Counted from the first letter of the stretch, positions 27,644-37,290 are shown. The stretch is 64,000 bases of DNA from Mangrovibacterium lignilyticum (GCF_010882175.1 NZ_WKLH01000001.1:124001-188000); one strand, 5' to 3'. Program-made: numbers and translations. Notes: generated by a model not told the origin, from the letters alone.

Positions 27644-30600
27644 TTAAAAATTAACGCTTAAACCCAAAGAAAGAGTTCTGTTTAAAGGGTAGTTGGTTCC
27701 TGTCCATCTATCCGGATTGAAGATTGTCTCCGGGTCGAAGATTTTAGTCATCTTAGTACCCGTCCAAACATTTTCGCCGGATACATAAACCCGCAGTTTT
27801 TCGATTCCCATTCTACTTGTCACCGACTTAGGAATGGTATAACCAATCTGTAAGTTTTTCAAGCGGATGTATGAGGCATCCTGCAGGTAACCGGTTTGTG
27901 CCTGATGGTTTTTACCATTGAACAGAGGACGAGGATAGTAAGCGTCGATATTTTGTCCCAGCGGGTGGTTCGGATCCGCACGGTAATAATCTTCGTGCTG
28001 AGTTAAACCGGATGACCACCAAATGCCCCAGTCCCAGGCACCCCAGAAATAGTAGCTATTGATGTAGTAATCACTCTTCAAAACTCCCTGGAAGAAAGCA
28101 CGGATATCGAAACCTTTCCAGTCGGCAGCTAAATCTACAGAGAATGGGAAACGAGCCGTACTATTTCCGATCACTCTCATGTCTCCATGATCGTTAACGG
28201 TGTTCGCTCCGTTGTCAATTTTTCCGTCACCGTTCAAATCACGGTACATAATATCTCCCTGCTCCCATTGGCTACCCAAAGCATCCTGACCACCGTTAGG
28301 CAACGATGCTAGGTGAGCTTCCATTTCACCGGCATATCTGGCAATATCAATAGTTTCATACCCCCAAATCTCACCGAGTTTGCGCCCTTGAACATAGGTA
28401 TCCAATCTTCCTGTCGGATTCGGATATTTTGTGATTTCGGTTTGCGCATCAGAGAGCAATACATGAACACTATAGCCAAGCCCATTGCTTAACCGATCTT
28501 TCCAAGTTACATCGAATTCAAAACCATAGGTTTTCAAGTCAGTATTGTTAACTGCCGGTACGTTGTTACCCAAAATAACAGGCAACTCTGGTGCGGGCCC
28601 AACCATATCGTTCGTATAGCGGGTATAATAATCAAACGACACTGATAACTTGTTGCGGATAAAAGACATATCTAAACCGACATCCCAGCTCTTTACGCGT
28701 TCCCAAGTCAGTGATTGACTTACTAGTCCGGGAGCTGAAGCAGTATTCGGTTGCACGCCATTGACCAACCAACTGCCGCTTGAGGTACCAACAGGCATCG
28801 TTACATAGGTCGGGTACCAGTTCTGCGTATTTTGATTCCCCAATTCACCATAAGATCCACGCAATTTCATGGTTCCGATGATGGGTTCTATTGATTCCCA
28901 GAATGGCTCACGAGCAATATTCCAACCACCGGAAACAGAAGGGAACCAGTTCCAGCGCTTGTCTGAACGGAATCGCGATGTTCCGTCGTAACGCATATTC
29001 ACTTCGAGCAAATAACGTTCTTTATAATTGTAATTCAAACGGCCAAAGAAACCTTGTGTTGACCAGTGGTTATAGTCTCCTGCAACCACAGGGGGAGTTA
29101 CTTCGCCGCTTGCGTCGGTTCCGGAAGTTGTGTTGATAGTTGGAATCGATGGAACCATAATACCATCCCGCTCTGCTGACAAGAAACGTCTTTTTAACAG
29201 CTCTTGCTGAAAACCAAGAAGCGCTTTGAAATTATGCCCGTCACCAACTTCTTTGGTGTATTCGGTATATATATTGGTATTCAAATAGTTTTCGCGGAAT
29301 CCTTCTTCATGAACCAACGAACCACTATCGTACAGAACCGGGTTACCATCCACATCATGGTTATAAGTTTGCTGCGAATCCCAGTGACGGAAATCGTTCT
29401 CAGTACGGTAATTGATCTCGCCGGTGATCAACCAGTCTTTAATTGGTTCCAACACCAACTGACCTTGCTGGTACAACCAGTCTTTTTGGCTGGTATCGCG
29501 TCCACGATCCGACAATGCCAATGCAGGCGACGGAGAAGAAAGCAAATATCCGTTCGGATCATAAACAGGCAGCATCGGCCACCCTTGGCGCGCCAAGTCC
29601 TGGAATAAGCTATTACCTAAAGAAGCTGGTCTTCCATAATCTTCGCGAACAAAGCGGTTGCTGATACTGGCAGTAGCCCAATCAGCCAATTGTGCTTTTA
29701 ACTTAAGGGTCGTCGTATAACGCTTAAACTTATCGTTATTAAACTCCATTAGACCACTTTGATTCAAATAGTTACCTGAAGCATAGTACTGAATGGCTTT
29801 ATTTCCGCCACTTATACTCATGTTATGTTCTTGCGAGAATGAATAATCCCGGTAAATCACATCGTACCAGTCATTATTTGCATGTCCCCATCCATAACCA
29901 TCTCCCCAATATTGCGGGTTATCCGGATTTTGAAGGGTTTCATCCTTCGTCACCCCATTTTGGTAATCCAGAATACGCTGCATTCTGTCATCGTCAAAAA
30001 AGACTCCACCTCCACTATTAATATTCGCGTCGTTGAAGTAAGTCGCAAACGTATAGGAATCCATCATATCCGGAACGTTGATTGGAGAGCTCCAACGGAA
30101 GTTATTGTTGTAATTCACAACCATTTTGCCCTCAGCACCTTTTTTTGTCGTAACCAAAATTACCCCAAAAGGTGCACGAGAACCGTAAATCGAAGAAGCT
30201 GCAGCATCTTTCAATACCGAAATACTTTCGATATCCTGCGGGTTAAGGGCATTGATATCACCCTCCATACCGTCAATCAATACAAGTGGCGATCCAGTCG
30301 ATCCCTGACCAATTGTTGCAGTACCACGAATATTGATATTCGGACGATCTTCAAGGCTACCACCAGTCTGGCTAATATTCAAACCCGAGACCAAACCCTG
30401 CAACATCTGAGAAGCATTTTGTACCGGACGTGCTTCCAGCTTTTCGCTGTCGACAACGCCGACGGCACCGGTCAAGTTAACTTTCTTCTGGGTACCGAAA
30501 CCAACGACAACAACTTCGTCGACTCCAATTGTGCTCTCCTTCATCGTTACATCGATACTCGATTGCTCGCCTACCAACACTTCTTGTTGTTCCATACCAA

Positions 30601-30949
30601 CAAAGGAGAATTGCAAAGTTCCGCCGCTGGGAACATTGGTAATTGTGTAGTTACCATCCGTGTCGGTGATTGTTCCTTGGGTTGTGCCTTTAACAATGAC
30701 CGTAACACCAGGCATTGCTTCACCAGAAGAGTCTTTAACAGTACCTTTGATCGTTTTTTGCTGATCAGATTGCGTATTATCGGAGCTTTCAGTTGCCGAC
30801 ACAATCTGAATATGTTTTTGCTCCGGGGTAGAGTTTGTAGCCCAAGATTGAAAGCCACAAACGAATAACAGAAACGTACTAAGTTTCAAAATTCTAAGAA
30901 ATTTTAGGAATCGGGATCTGTCAATCCCTTCCATTCGATCTTTTTTCAT
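27644..30949 (-). CDS. susC: SusC/RagA-family TonB-dependent outer-membrane transporter, locus 1
   Basis: 1101 residues. After the signal region come a carboxypeptidase-D-like regulatory domain (about 65-135; IKGTVKDSSGEAMPGVTV), a TonB box-like stretch (VDEVVVVGFG), the plug with LVLIDGMEGD and SVLKDAAASSIYGSRAPFGVILVTTKKG, and a 22-stranded barrel with the C-terminal SusC signature (YVSGENVWTGTK, ending LSLGLSVNF). It imports oligosaccharides with energy from TonB. Unlike the locus 2 SusC it has no STN domain, in keeping with control by the HTCS operator rather than by an anti-sigma factor. Its leader is shared with the other susC gene. Confidence 0.94.
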   Translation of the reverse strand: MKKDRMEGIDRSRFLKFLRILKLSTFLLFVCGFQSWATNSTPEQKHIQIVSATESSDNTQSDQQKTIKGTVKDSSGEAMPGVTVIVKGTTQGTITDTDGNYTITNVPSGGTLQFSFVGMEQQEVLVGEQSSIDVTMKESTIGVDEVVVVGFGTQKKVNLTGAVGVVDSEKLEARPVQNASQMLQGLVSGLNISQTGGSLEDRPNINIRGTATIGQGSTGSPLVLIDGMEGDINALNPQDIESISVLKDAAASSIYGSRAPFGVILVTTKKGAEGKMVVNYNNNFRWSSPINVPDMMDSYTFATYFNDANINSGGGVFFDDDRMQRILDYQNGVTKDETLQNPDNPQYWGDGYGWGHANNDWYDVIYRDYSFSQEHNMSISGGNKAIQYYASGNYLNQSGLMEFNNDKFKRYTTTLKLKAQLADWATASISNRFVREDYGRPASLGNSLFQDLARQGWPMLPVYDPNGYLLSSPSPALALSDRGRDTSQKDWLYQQGQLVLEPIKDWLITGEINYRTENDFRHWDSQQTYNHDVDGNPVLYDSGSLVHEEGFRENYLNTNIYTEYTKEVGDGHNFKALLGFQQELLKRRFLSAERDGIMVPSIPTINTTSGTDASGEVTPPVVAGDYNHWSTQGFFGRLNYNYKERYLLEVNMRYDGTSRFRSDKRWNWFPSVSGGWNIAREPFWESIEPIIGTMKLRGSYGELGNQNTQNWYPTYVTMPVGTSSGSWLVNGVQPNTASAPGLVSQSLTWERVKSWDVGLDMSFIRNKLSVSFDYYTRYTNDMVGPAPELPVILGNNVPAVNNTDLKTYGFEFDVTWKDRLSNGLGYSVHVLLSDAQTEITKYPNPTGRLDTYVQGRKLGEIWGYETIDIARYAGEMEAHLASLPNGGQDALGSQWEQGDIMYRDLNGDGKIDNGANTVNDHGDMRVIGNSTARFPFSVDLAADWKGFDIRAFFQGVLKSDYYINSYYFWGAWDWGIWWSSGLTQHEDYYRADPNHPLGQNIDAYYPRPLFNGKNHQAQTGYLQDASYIRLKNLQIGYTIPKSVTSRMGIEKLRVYVSGENVWTGTKMTKIFDPETIFNPDRWTGTNYPLNRTLSLGLSVNF

Positions 30950-31007
30950 AAATCTAAGCGATTAAGTGGTTAAATTTTCTTGTTTTGATTGTTTTTCAAA
31001 TGAGAAG
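30950..31007 (-). promoter_or_regulatory. Conserved 5' leader of susC, locus 1
   Basis: The 58 bp directly before the susC ATG closely match those before the locus 2 susC (49343-49401). Shared parts in gene sense include TTAACCACTTAATCG against TTAACTACTTAATCG, and CAATCAAAACA against CAGTCAAAACA. The two genes differ upstream of this. A translational control or mRNA-stability role is inferred. Confidence 0.5.
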
Positions 31008-31107
31008 TTGTTAGAGGACTTCTCACCTTTAATAGTTCAGATCACTCCTTTTACCTTTTATCCATCTCGACTATTTTTATTTAAGTTTTTAAGAAATTTC
31101 ATCACAA

Positions 31108-31174
31108 CAAATCTATCTTCACTACTGAAAATATTTGATCACAAATTCGTCAGTTAGTGGTCACAAATTCGTCA
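31108..31174 (-). promoter_or_regulatory. Operator-promoter, site 6, before locus 1 susC
   Basis: Two identical 13-mers, CACAAATTCGTCA at 31140-31152 and 31162-31174, start 22 bp apart and represent the consensus. CAAATCTA (31108-31115) reads TAGATTTG in gene sense, a perfect -7 box 25 bp from the proximal repeat. No TTG box is seen at the usual -33 spacing, as expected for an activator-dependent promoter. The leader to the susC ATG is about 150 bp, the longest of the minus-strand sites. Confidence 0.8.
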
Positions 31175-31863
31175 AATGCCCGATTAACGGGGGTTTGATC
31201 AGACAGGTGAAACCGCGACGTCGCGTAACACGTGGACTTGGGAGTATTGATATTGAAAGAAAGATTCTGGAGTAGAAACCACTTTTGATGGAATTTTACG
31301 CTCATGTGCTTGGATTACTATTCCCATATTGAGGAAAGAAAAGAAAATTAAGCCTTCGCTGCCCTCCGTTTTATTTGGTCTGAAGAAAACAGGCAACGCT
31401 TTTGTTTTTCCATACAATTCAAAGATTCATCAGTTTCGAATAGAGCACGCAAGCTCGGAATTATACCCAAATTTCTTTTTTTTAATCATAATAGTAAAAA
31501 GGTTAGAGCGTAAGGCATCACCATTCTTACCGTTTTACTTACGCTAATGTGCAGCATGAAATTGAGAAGCTATCCGACATGTTCGCCGAACAAAGGCTCG
31601 CCTTAAAAGCTTCCTGTGGCTTATGGTTCAGCAATCCACAAGCGACGTCAAGGGTTCGCATCCGGTCGAACCGTTTTATCGATAATCGTTCTAAACTAGA
31701 CTTTCTTTAAATAGCCTGCAGGAGAATACTATTATGTTCCGTAACTTATTGCTCAGTTTTGCAAAAGTAGCCCGTCGGCTGGTCATCAACCACCCGATTT
31801 GAAGCCCGAAGCGGAAGAGGAGGCCGACGGAGCTTTTGCAAGATATCACAAATTCGATTTGCA
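31175..31863. other. Non-coding stretch with a series of inverted repeats
   Basis: About 690 bp without a convincing gene. The right half holds several hairpins: TGTTC/GAACA (31580-31592), TGTGG/CCACA (31615-31640), GGTTCG/CGAACC (31653-31672, followed by GTTTT) and a longer one in which TTGCAAAAG and CCGTCGGC (31759-31779) pair with GCCGACGG and CTTTTGCAA (31823-31841). The last sits 22 bp before the ATG at 31864 and would fold in its mRNA leader. Short frames here have no coding character that I can see. Confidence 0.45.
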
Positions 31864-32553
31864 ATGAGTTTTGTAGACGATTTTCTCCTCTGGAAAGAGC
31901 GCATCGAGAGCGTTCCCGGGGATCAGTTAAAGCTGCCCAACCAACCGGTTGATGATTTTGCAGCAAGTGTAGAAACCCTGGCCATTAATGCCAATGAAGA
32001 TCGCGACACCCTGTCGGCCGCCGGTCTGGATGTGACAATCATTGACGATCTGGTGCCTTTATCGGGTGCTTTGCGTCACTGCCAGGCCATCTGGATGAGT
32101 GAATACCGGGCCCGCCAGGATGCTCAAAAAGAATGGCAGGCTCAGTCGCCCGCGGCCTATGCGATGCGCGACGAGCTGTTACACCATTTTGCGTTCGCTT
32201 ACCGGAAAGATGACAACATGCACAAAAAAGTGATGCGTATTCGCGAGGGAGAAACCAATGCTGATATGGTTCAGGACCTGATTGAACTGGCCGTATTGGG
32301 CGAAAAGTACCCAGAACCGCTGGTCGCGATTAATTTTGATCTGACTAGTCTGGAGCAAGCCCGGACCACTTCTTTCACCATGTCCGAATTACTGGCTGCG
32401 GCCAATGGTGCCGCTGGCGAAAGTAGCGCCAACAAACTGTTGCGTGACCAGGCATTCACCCTGTTGTCCGAGAAGGAAAGCACTGTCCGTGAATTTGGCA
32501 GGTATGTTTTCTGGAAAAATGAAGACAAACTAGCCGATTATTACAGAGCTTAA
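31864..32553 (+). CDS. Hypothetical protein, mostly helical, family not recognised
   Basis: 229 residues, acidic, no signal peptide or membrane helix, so probably cytoplasmic. It begins MSFVDDFLLWKERIESVPGD and contains PLSGALRHCQAIWMSEYRAR, DELLHHFAFAYRKDDNMHKK and a C-terminal STVREFGRYVFWKNEDK. The composition suggests a helical bundle. The coding sequence looks richer in G+C than the adjacent PUL genes. It stands alone on the plus strand between a hairpin-rich leader and a strong terminator, followed by a tandem array, and has no link to glycan use. It may be an independently acquired unit. I do not know a function. Confidence 0.75.
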   Translation: MSFVDDFLLWKERIESVPGDQLKLPNQPVDDFAASVETLAINANEDRDTLSAAGLDVTIIDDLVPLSGALRHCQAIWMSEYRARQDAQKEWQAQSPAAYAMRDELLHHFAFAYRKDDNMHKKVMRIREGETNADMVQDLIELAVLGEKYPEPLVAINFDLTSLEQARTTSFTMSELLAAANGAAGESSANKLLRDQAFTLLSEKESTVREFGRYVFWKNEDKLADYYRA

Positions 32554-32578
32554 AAAATCTGAAACCCTTGATTCTATT

Positions 32579-32616
32579 AGCCCCGAGGCAGGTTACCCCC
32601 TCCATCGGGGCTTTTT
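32579..32616 (+). terminator. Strong Rho-independent terminator
   Basis: AGCCCCGA (32579-32586) pairs perfectly with TCGGGGCT (32605-32612) and is followed by TTTT. It lies 25 bp after the stop of the hypothetical gene, which supports that gene being expressed as a single-gene unit. Confidence 0.85.
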
Positions 32617-32619
32617 GTG

Positions 32620-32808
32620 TTCCATTGGTCCGGGGAGGTGTCCATCGCCCGGATTTTTGAATCCACAGGAAAGGGAAAGCCTTCCATTGGCCAGATTTTT
32701 GAATCCATCGGCTAGGGAAAGCCTCCCATTGGCCAGATTTCGCATTTCATTGGCTGAGGGAAGCGTCCCATTGGCTAGATTTCGCGTTTCACCGGCATAG
32801 TGAAACGT
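32620..32808. repeat. Tandem array of about 21-bp units in 42-bp pairs
   Basis: Four imperfect 42-bp units start at 32641, 32683, 32725 and 32767, after a partial unit at 32620. Each consists of two related 21-bp halves that begin YCCAYYGGC, for example TCCATTGGCCAGATTTTTGA and TCCATCGGCTAGGGAAAGCC. Neighbouring units are the most alike. Because 42 is a multiple of three, a chance frame stays open through the array and encodes SLPLARF-type repeats, but it lacks other signs of a gene. There are no spacers, so it is not a CRISPR array. Confidence 0.8.
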
Positions 32809-32922
32809 CCCCGAAGCAATTTGAGCTGTCCTCAGAGAAATGCTTATTAAACGGTGTCAGATGTTTGACTCTCCCAAAGCGAATTGCAAAAGAAAATATA
32901 AGGGAATGAATCCTTCGGTCAG

Positions 32923-33471
32923 CTATGACTCAGACAATCTGATTTCAAAAACGCACCTTGTACTCCCCCGAATTACCGATTCAACGCATTTCGCTTCGAC
33001 CGTTTGCCCCAAAATCGTTTCATAGGTTTGCGTCTGCCAGCCAACCGAACATTGACAAATGGATTCCGACACATTTTTACTGTCGAACATGGGGCAAAAA
33101 CATTCCCGTTCCGCTGTTTCAACCCGAATGACTCCTCGCTCTTTATCAAAAGTGGCCGTCTCTCCCAAACTGTTTTTTAAATGTTCAAAGAATCCTTGAA
33201 GATTGTCTTTGTATTGTTCGACCTGGCTCCTTTTTGAACATTCCCGTCCGAGATCTTCCAGAATTTCGTTCTTCGTTTCCTCATCCAACGTTTCATCAAG
33301 AATGTCGATCAGCTTTGAAAACCGATGCTGCACAAATCCCTCTTTCCAGGATGTGGTATTACTTTCTTTTGTCAACAGTTCATTTCCGTGAAAAAGTGAG
33401 GGAAGAACACAGGAGCACATGCCAAGGCCACATGCTTTTTGAAAAAAACTTTTTCGATCCATTTTAGTCAT
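32923..33471 (-). CDS. Small cysteine-rich protein with an N-terminal export-like segment
   Basis: 182 residues. The start MTKMDRKSFFQKACGLGMCSC resembles the DRKSFF-type N-termini of Bacteroidota exported proteins; Met4 (33462) is an alternative start. The C-terminal half holds two paired-cysteine motifs, ECFCPMF and ICQCSVGWQ, and ends ESVIRGSTRCVFEIRL, an arrangement like DUF6144 or the L-2-amino-thiazoline-4-carboxylate hydrolase-like fold. That assignment is from memory and weak. The cysteines could bind a metal or form disulfides. It starts 45 bp after the large GH2 stop, in the same direction, but shows no other link to it. Confidence 0.7.
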   Translation of the reverse strand: MTKMDRKSFFQKACGLGMCSCVLPSLFHGNELLTKESNTTSWKEGFVQHRFSKLIDILDETLDEETKNEILEDLGRECSKRSQVEQYKDNLQGFFEHLKNSLGETATFDKERGVIRVETAERECFCPMFDSKNVSESICQCSVGWQTQTYETILGQTVEAKCVESVIRGSTRCVFEIRLSES

Positions 33472-33515
33472 TTAGGTTTTCAATTCAGTTGTAGGTCTTT
33501 TTGAAAATTATTAGT

Positions 33516-36500
33516 TCAATGATGTATGAAAACTTTTTCCGTTTGAGTATTTTCGACATTACTCAATTTTAAAATATATGTTCCCGAGGGTAGATTACGA
33601 ACATTCAACTCCACCGGGGAAGTAGTACTAACGACCTCCGACATCATTAATCGGCCATCCAAATTGCAAATACTAAGTAAGCCAGAATTACCTTCGGAAA
33701 CTCCGGAATAAACGACATGAAGTATATCTCGAACCGGATTTGGATAAATACTCAGTTCGGTTTGTTTTGGGGCGGCAATTGGATCAGCCAGCGCGGTTGG
33801 GAAACTGTTGGCCCGGGCTGCGATTGTTTGATCGTCCATAATACCTTTGTAAATATTAAACTCGTCAATCGCACCGATCCAGCTTGCATCGCTGGCATAG
33901 CCGCTTTTGCACAAGTAGGCCAAGGAATTGTCTAAAAACTGGAGGGAATTATTGCTCGCCAGATCCACGCTTCCGACAAGCACACCGTTGATGTACCAAG
34001 TGATACGCTCGCTATTTATTGTACTTACAAGGTGGTAAGGTTGGCCATTATCCAGAGGATTGCTATTGACTCTAGTTTCGGCGCTCCAAGGAGTGGTTAA
34101 ATTGCCACAGGATATAGCAGCACTGCTGGACCCGCCATTTATCAGGGTCGTATAAAAATAATTTGTACCATACGCTCCCGTTGTTCCGCCGAAAAAACTC
34201 AGCATCGTATAATCCGGATTGTTGGAACCGGCCGTCACATAAGCTTCAAGGGTTATTGATGCATACGTGTTGATTGCTATTTTTTCGCCCGGCAATTCAA
34301 TGTAATCTCCTTGTGCCGACGCGATGTAGTCCCCACCAACCACAGAGCCGCCTACGATCGTACCGTCAGCTGAGCCAACCGTATCTCTGGCTGTTCCGTC
34401 GCTAAACGGATAAGAGTGCATCAATGTAAAACCGTCAACATCAACAATAAAATGGACGATATAGTCCGACGTGCTCAGTCCGTCTTGCGAGGTCACGGTC
34501 AACGTGACACTCTTCGTTTCCAGTACGTTTACGGAACCATTTCCTGCCACAGTTGCCCCTGAATAAGTGGGAACACCTGTCACTTCAACCGAAGTGGTTC
34601 CTGCAGGCAGGTAAACCGAATACTCTTTTTTATTTGGATCAAAAACCGGCTTAACTTCAGACAGCGACAGATTAATCGCCTTCAGAGTAGCATCGGCTGC
34701 TGCGCCTGAGCCTACCCGAAGCGTGATAGCTCCTCCGTTTTTGTCACTCTTAATCACAACCAAAGCCCGACCTTTCCAGGCTTTTCTGCTTGTAGCCACA
34801 TAGGGATCTGTATCCTTCAGATTGGCATTATCAACGCCAACAATTTCTCCTCCCCCTTCAACTTTAAATACCAGCTTATCTTCAGCATTGGGCTGTACGT
34901 TTCCTTCGTCATCGGTGAGCTCAACGGTTACATACACCAAATCCTGACCATCAGCCTGGATGCTCGAACGGTCGGCTGTTAGTTTAACTTTCGAGGCTGG
35001 ACCTGCTGTTTTCAGTGTTGTTGTTTCAACCTCTGCGCCTCCGTCAATGCCAACAGCTTTCAGTGTTCCGGGCTGGTATGGAACCGTGAATGTCGCTTTA
35101 AAAGCCTCATTTTGCGTTGTATTTTTCTCACCCAACAGGACATCATTCAGATACAAGCGTACCTTGGGGTATTTGGAGTAGATCTCAACATCAATATTTT
35201 GCCCCTCAAACCCATCCCAGGTCCAGCTCTCCCAGGTTGGCCAAACCGCCCACGAGGTCAGATTAATCTCGCCGTCGCCCGGATTTGGCTCCCGAACAGC
35301 CATATAAAGTTTTCGTGTGTCGTTGTATAACATTTCTCGGTAATACGAGATTGGTTTTCGGTGGCCGATTAAGTCAATATCGCCGCAATAGGCACCATGC
35401 CACGGGTAGAAATTTGCTTCCCAATGTTCGCCCGGGAGCTCACCCGGATAATAGTAGCGTCCAATGCCGGACTCGCCCAAATAATCCATGGCAGTCCATA
35501 CAAAATCGCCCAGAATGTAACTGTGCTGTTGAACCAAATTCCAATTCGAAAAGGCATCTCTTGGATAGGATTCTGACTGAAAGATGATCCGGGAAGGCAC
35601 TCGCGCATGGTCGTTTTCCGCTTCGTGTAGTTGATAATTGTAACCACAAACATCATGCTCTGCCATCAGCGGGTCGAATATTTGCCATCCTTCTCCCCAC
35701 GTGGTCATTGCCGAAGTCACCGGGCGGGTTGTATCAATCTCTTTAACGGCATCAGCCAACATTTTCGCAGTTGTCACAGCCTCAGCCGAGGTCCGTTCAA
35801 TGATTTCATTCCCGATGCTCCACATGATAATGGAAGGATGGTTTTGGTCCCGACGTACCATATCCTGCACATCTTGAACAGCCCACTCGTCAAAATAAAG
35901 GGCATAATCGTAAGGAGTTTTACTAACACGCCAGCCATCAAATGCTTCATCAACAACCAGTAGTCCCAGGCGATCGCAGGCATCCAGAAATGCCTCGGAT
36001 GGAGGATTATGCGATGTGCGAACGGCGTTAAAGCCAGCCGACTTGAGCAATTCAACTCTTCGCTCCTCTGCCCTGTTATAGGCCGCCGCTCCCAAACATC
36101 CGTTGTCGTGATGCATACAGCCGCCGCTGATTAACAACGATTTCCCATTGAGCTGAAAACCATTCTCCGCGCTAAATTCAATCGTACGTACGCCGAAGGG
36201 ATGGTTCGACTCATCAATGACATCGTTGTTCCTGATCACTTTGATTGTCGCATTATAACGTGTAGGAGATTCGGGAGACCACAATGAAGGATTAGAAACA
36301 ACAATCTCTTGATCAACGATTTGCTCCGAATTCGGAGCCAGTTGCACGTCAATATCATTGCTGCTATCACTCGTAATCTGCGTCGATAGGGTAACATTTT
36401 GAACCACATCTGTTGTGTTTTTCACCAAGGTCTTCACCCGAACGATCGCTTGACTTGAGCTCACTGAAGGTGTTGTAATACCAACTCCCCAATGTGGAAC

Positions 36501-37121
36501 ATGAACAGAAGCGGTTCCCAAAAGCCAAACATTTCGGTAAATACCGGAACCACTGTACCACCTGCTGTTTTTTTGTTGCGAATTATCGACACGAACAGAA
36601 ATCGAATTTTCACCATTCACGTCCAGATAAGGAGTCAAGTCATAACTGAACGAAGAGTAGCCATAAGGACGTTTGCCCAGGTAAATACCATTGATATACA
36701 CTTCAGCATTCATGTAAACACCTTCGAAATAAATCGAGACCTGTTTTTCCTGCCATCCGTCGGGAACTTGGAAATGCTTTTGATACCAACCAATTCCGGC
36801 TGGAAAATAACCGCCATCGTTGCCCATCGGGTTTGCCGGGTCCAATTCTCCTTCGATACTCCAGTCGTGCGGCAAATCAAGATCCCGCCAACCAGCATCA
36901 TCAATGGGAGTTGAGTCTGTAATTTGAAAATCACCCAATTGAAACCGCCAATCGAAATTGAAGAGTTTCTTGCGATCAGTATCACCATTTTCGGGAACTA
37001 CCGTATTGACCGTTATTTCTGTTTCCGGAAAATCGATGACCTCCCCGGTTTGTGTGCTTTGCGCAATCGAAAAGTCCACAAAAAACACCATAAAAGATAT
37101 CAATATTGTTATTTTCCTCAT
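33516..37121 (-). CDS. Large secreted GH2 enzyme with LamG domain and T9SS tail
   Basis: 1201 residues with a signal peptide ending FSIAQ. Order: a short linker, GH2 sugar-binding, Ig-like and TIM-barrel domains (about 45-600; acid/base Glu439 in IGNEIIERT, likely nucleophile Glu517 in FQSESYP), DUF4982 and invasin-like Ig domains (to about 800), a cadherin-like domain (VKPVFDPNKKEYSVYLPAGT, about 815-900), LamG (about 905-1115) and a T9SS sorting domain (LSIYPNPVRD, about 1130-1201). The GH2 part is close to the lipoprotein at 10.7-13.1 kb, so this is a secreted, multimodular version of the same activity. A terminator separates it from the gene before it, and I find no operator in its own upstream region. 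Confidence 0.88.
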   Translation of the reverse strand: MRKITILISFMVFFVDFSIAQSTQTGEVIDFPETEITVNTVVPENGDTDRKKLFNFDWRFQLGDFQITDSTPIDDAGWRDLDLPHDWSIEGELDPANPMGNDGGYFPAGIGWYQKHFQVPDGWQEKQVSIYFEGVYMNAEVYINGIYLGKRPYGYSSFSYDLTPYLDVNGENSISVRVDNSQQKNSRWYSGSGIYRNVWLLGTASVHVPHWGVGITTPSVSSSQAIVRVKTLVKNTTDVVQNVTLSTQITSDSSNDIDVQLAPNSEQIVDQEIVVSNPSLWSPESPTRYNATIKVIRNNDVIDESNHPFGVRTIEFSAENGFQLNGKSLLISGGCMHHDNGCLGAAAYNRAEERRVELLKSAGFNAVRTSHNPPSEAFLDACDRLGLLVVDEAFDGWRVSKTPYDYALYFDEWAVQDVQDMVRRDQNHPSIIMWSIGNEIIERTSAEAVTTAKMLADAVKEIDTTRPVTSAMTTWGEGWQIFDPLMAEHDVCGYNYQLHEAENDHARVPSRIIFQSESYPRDAFSNWNLVQQHSYILGDFVWTAMDYLGESGIGRYYYPGELPGEHWEANFYPWHGAYCGDIDLIGHRKPISYYREMLYNDTRKLYMAVREPNPGDGEINLTSWAVWPTWESWTWDGFEGQNIDVEIYSKYPKVRLYLNDVLLGEKNTTQNEAFKATFTVPYQPGTLKAVGIDGGAEVETTTLKTAGPASKVKLTADRSSIQADGQDLVYVTVELTDDEGNVQPNAEDKLVFKVEGGGEIVGVDNANLKDTDPYVATSRKAWKGRALVVIKSDKNGGAITLRVGSGAAADATLKAINLSLSEVKPVFDPNKKEYSVYLPAGTTSVEVTGVPTYSGATVAGNGSVNVLETKSVTLTVTSQDGLSTSDYIVHFIVDVDGFTLMHSYPFSDGTARDTVGSADGTIVGGSVVGGDYIASAQGDYIELPGEKIAINTYASITLEAYVTAGSNNPDYTMLSFFGGTTGAYGTNYFYTTLINGGSSSAAISCGNLTTPWSAETRVNSNPLDNGQPYHLVSTINSERITWYINGVLVGSVDLASNNSLQFLDNSLAYLCKSGYASDASWIGAIDEFNIYKGIMDDQTIAARANSFPTALADPIAAPKQTELSIYPNPVRDILHVVYSGVSEGNSGLLSICNLDGRLMMSEVVSTTSPVELNVRNLPSGTYILKLSNVENTQTEKVFIHH

Positions 37122-37290
37122 TTTTTAAAAGTTCAATGGTCTTTGTTCTCTTGCACCTCTATTTTAGTGGTTACTGTCTGTTTCCGGGCTATTATTGGCT
37201 GTTCAGCCTGCAAATCGTTGTACCGCAATTCTCAACGCTAAGCTGATTTGTGACAAATTCAGATCATTCGTTTTACCATCCGCAATCGGA

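Noticed and set aside
29882-30868. 328-codon open frame antisense to susC
   Set aside because: It is a shadow of the conserved SusC plug and barrel coding sequence and has no recognisable domain.
31847-31858. Another copy of the operator half-site (ATCACAAATTCG) before the isolated plus-strand gene
   Set aside because: It lacks the TCGTCA core and a partner at 22 bp, and it has the wrong orientation for the adjacent gene.
32615-32800. Open frame of 61 codons with SLPLARF repeats
   Set aside because: The frame is open because the 42-bp repeat is a multiple of three. It begins within the terminator tail, with no ribosome binding site or signal.
32620-32808. Tandem repeats as a CRISPR array
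   Set aside because: The units are directly adjacent with no unique spacers, and there are no cas genes.
37246-37264. Operator-like GACAAATTCAGATC upstream of the large GH2 gene
   Set aside because: The core is not TCGTCA, no second copy lies 22 bp away on either side, and no -7 box is at the expected distance.
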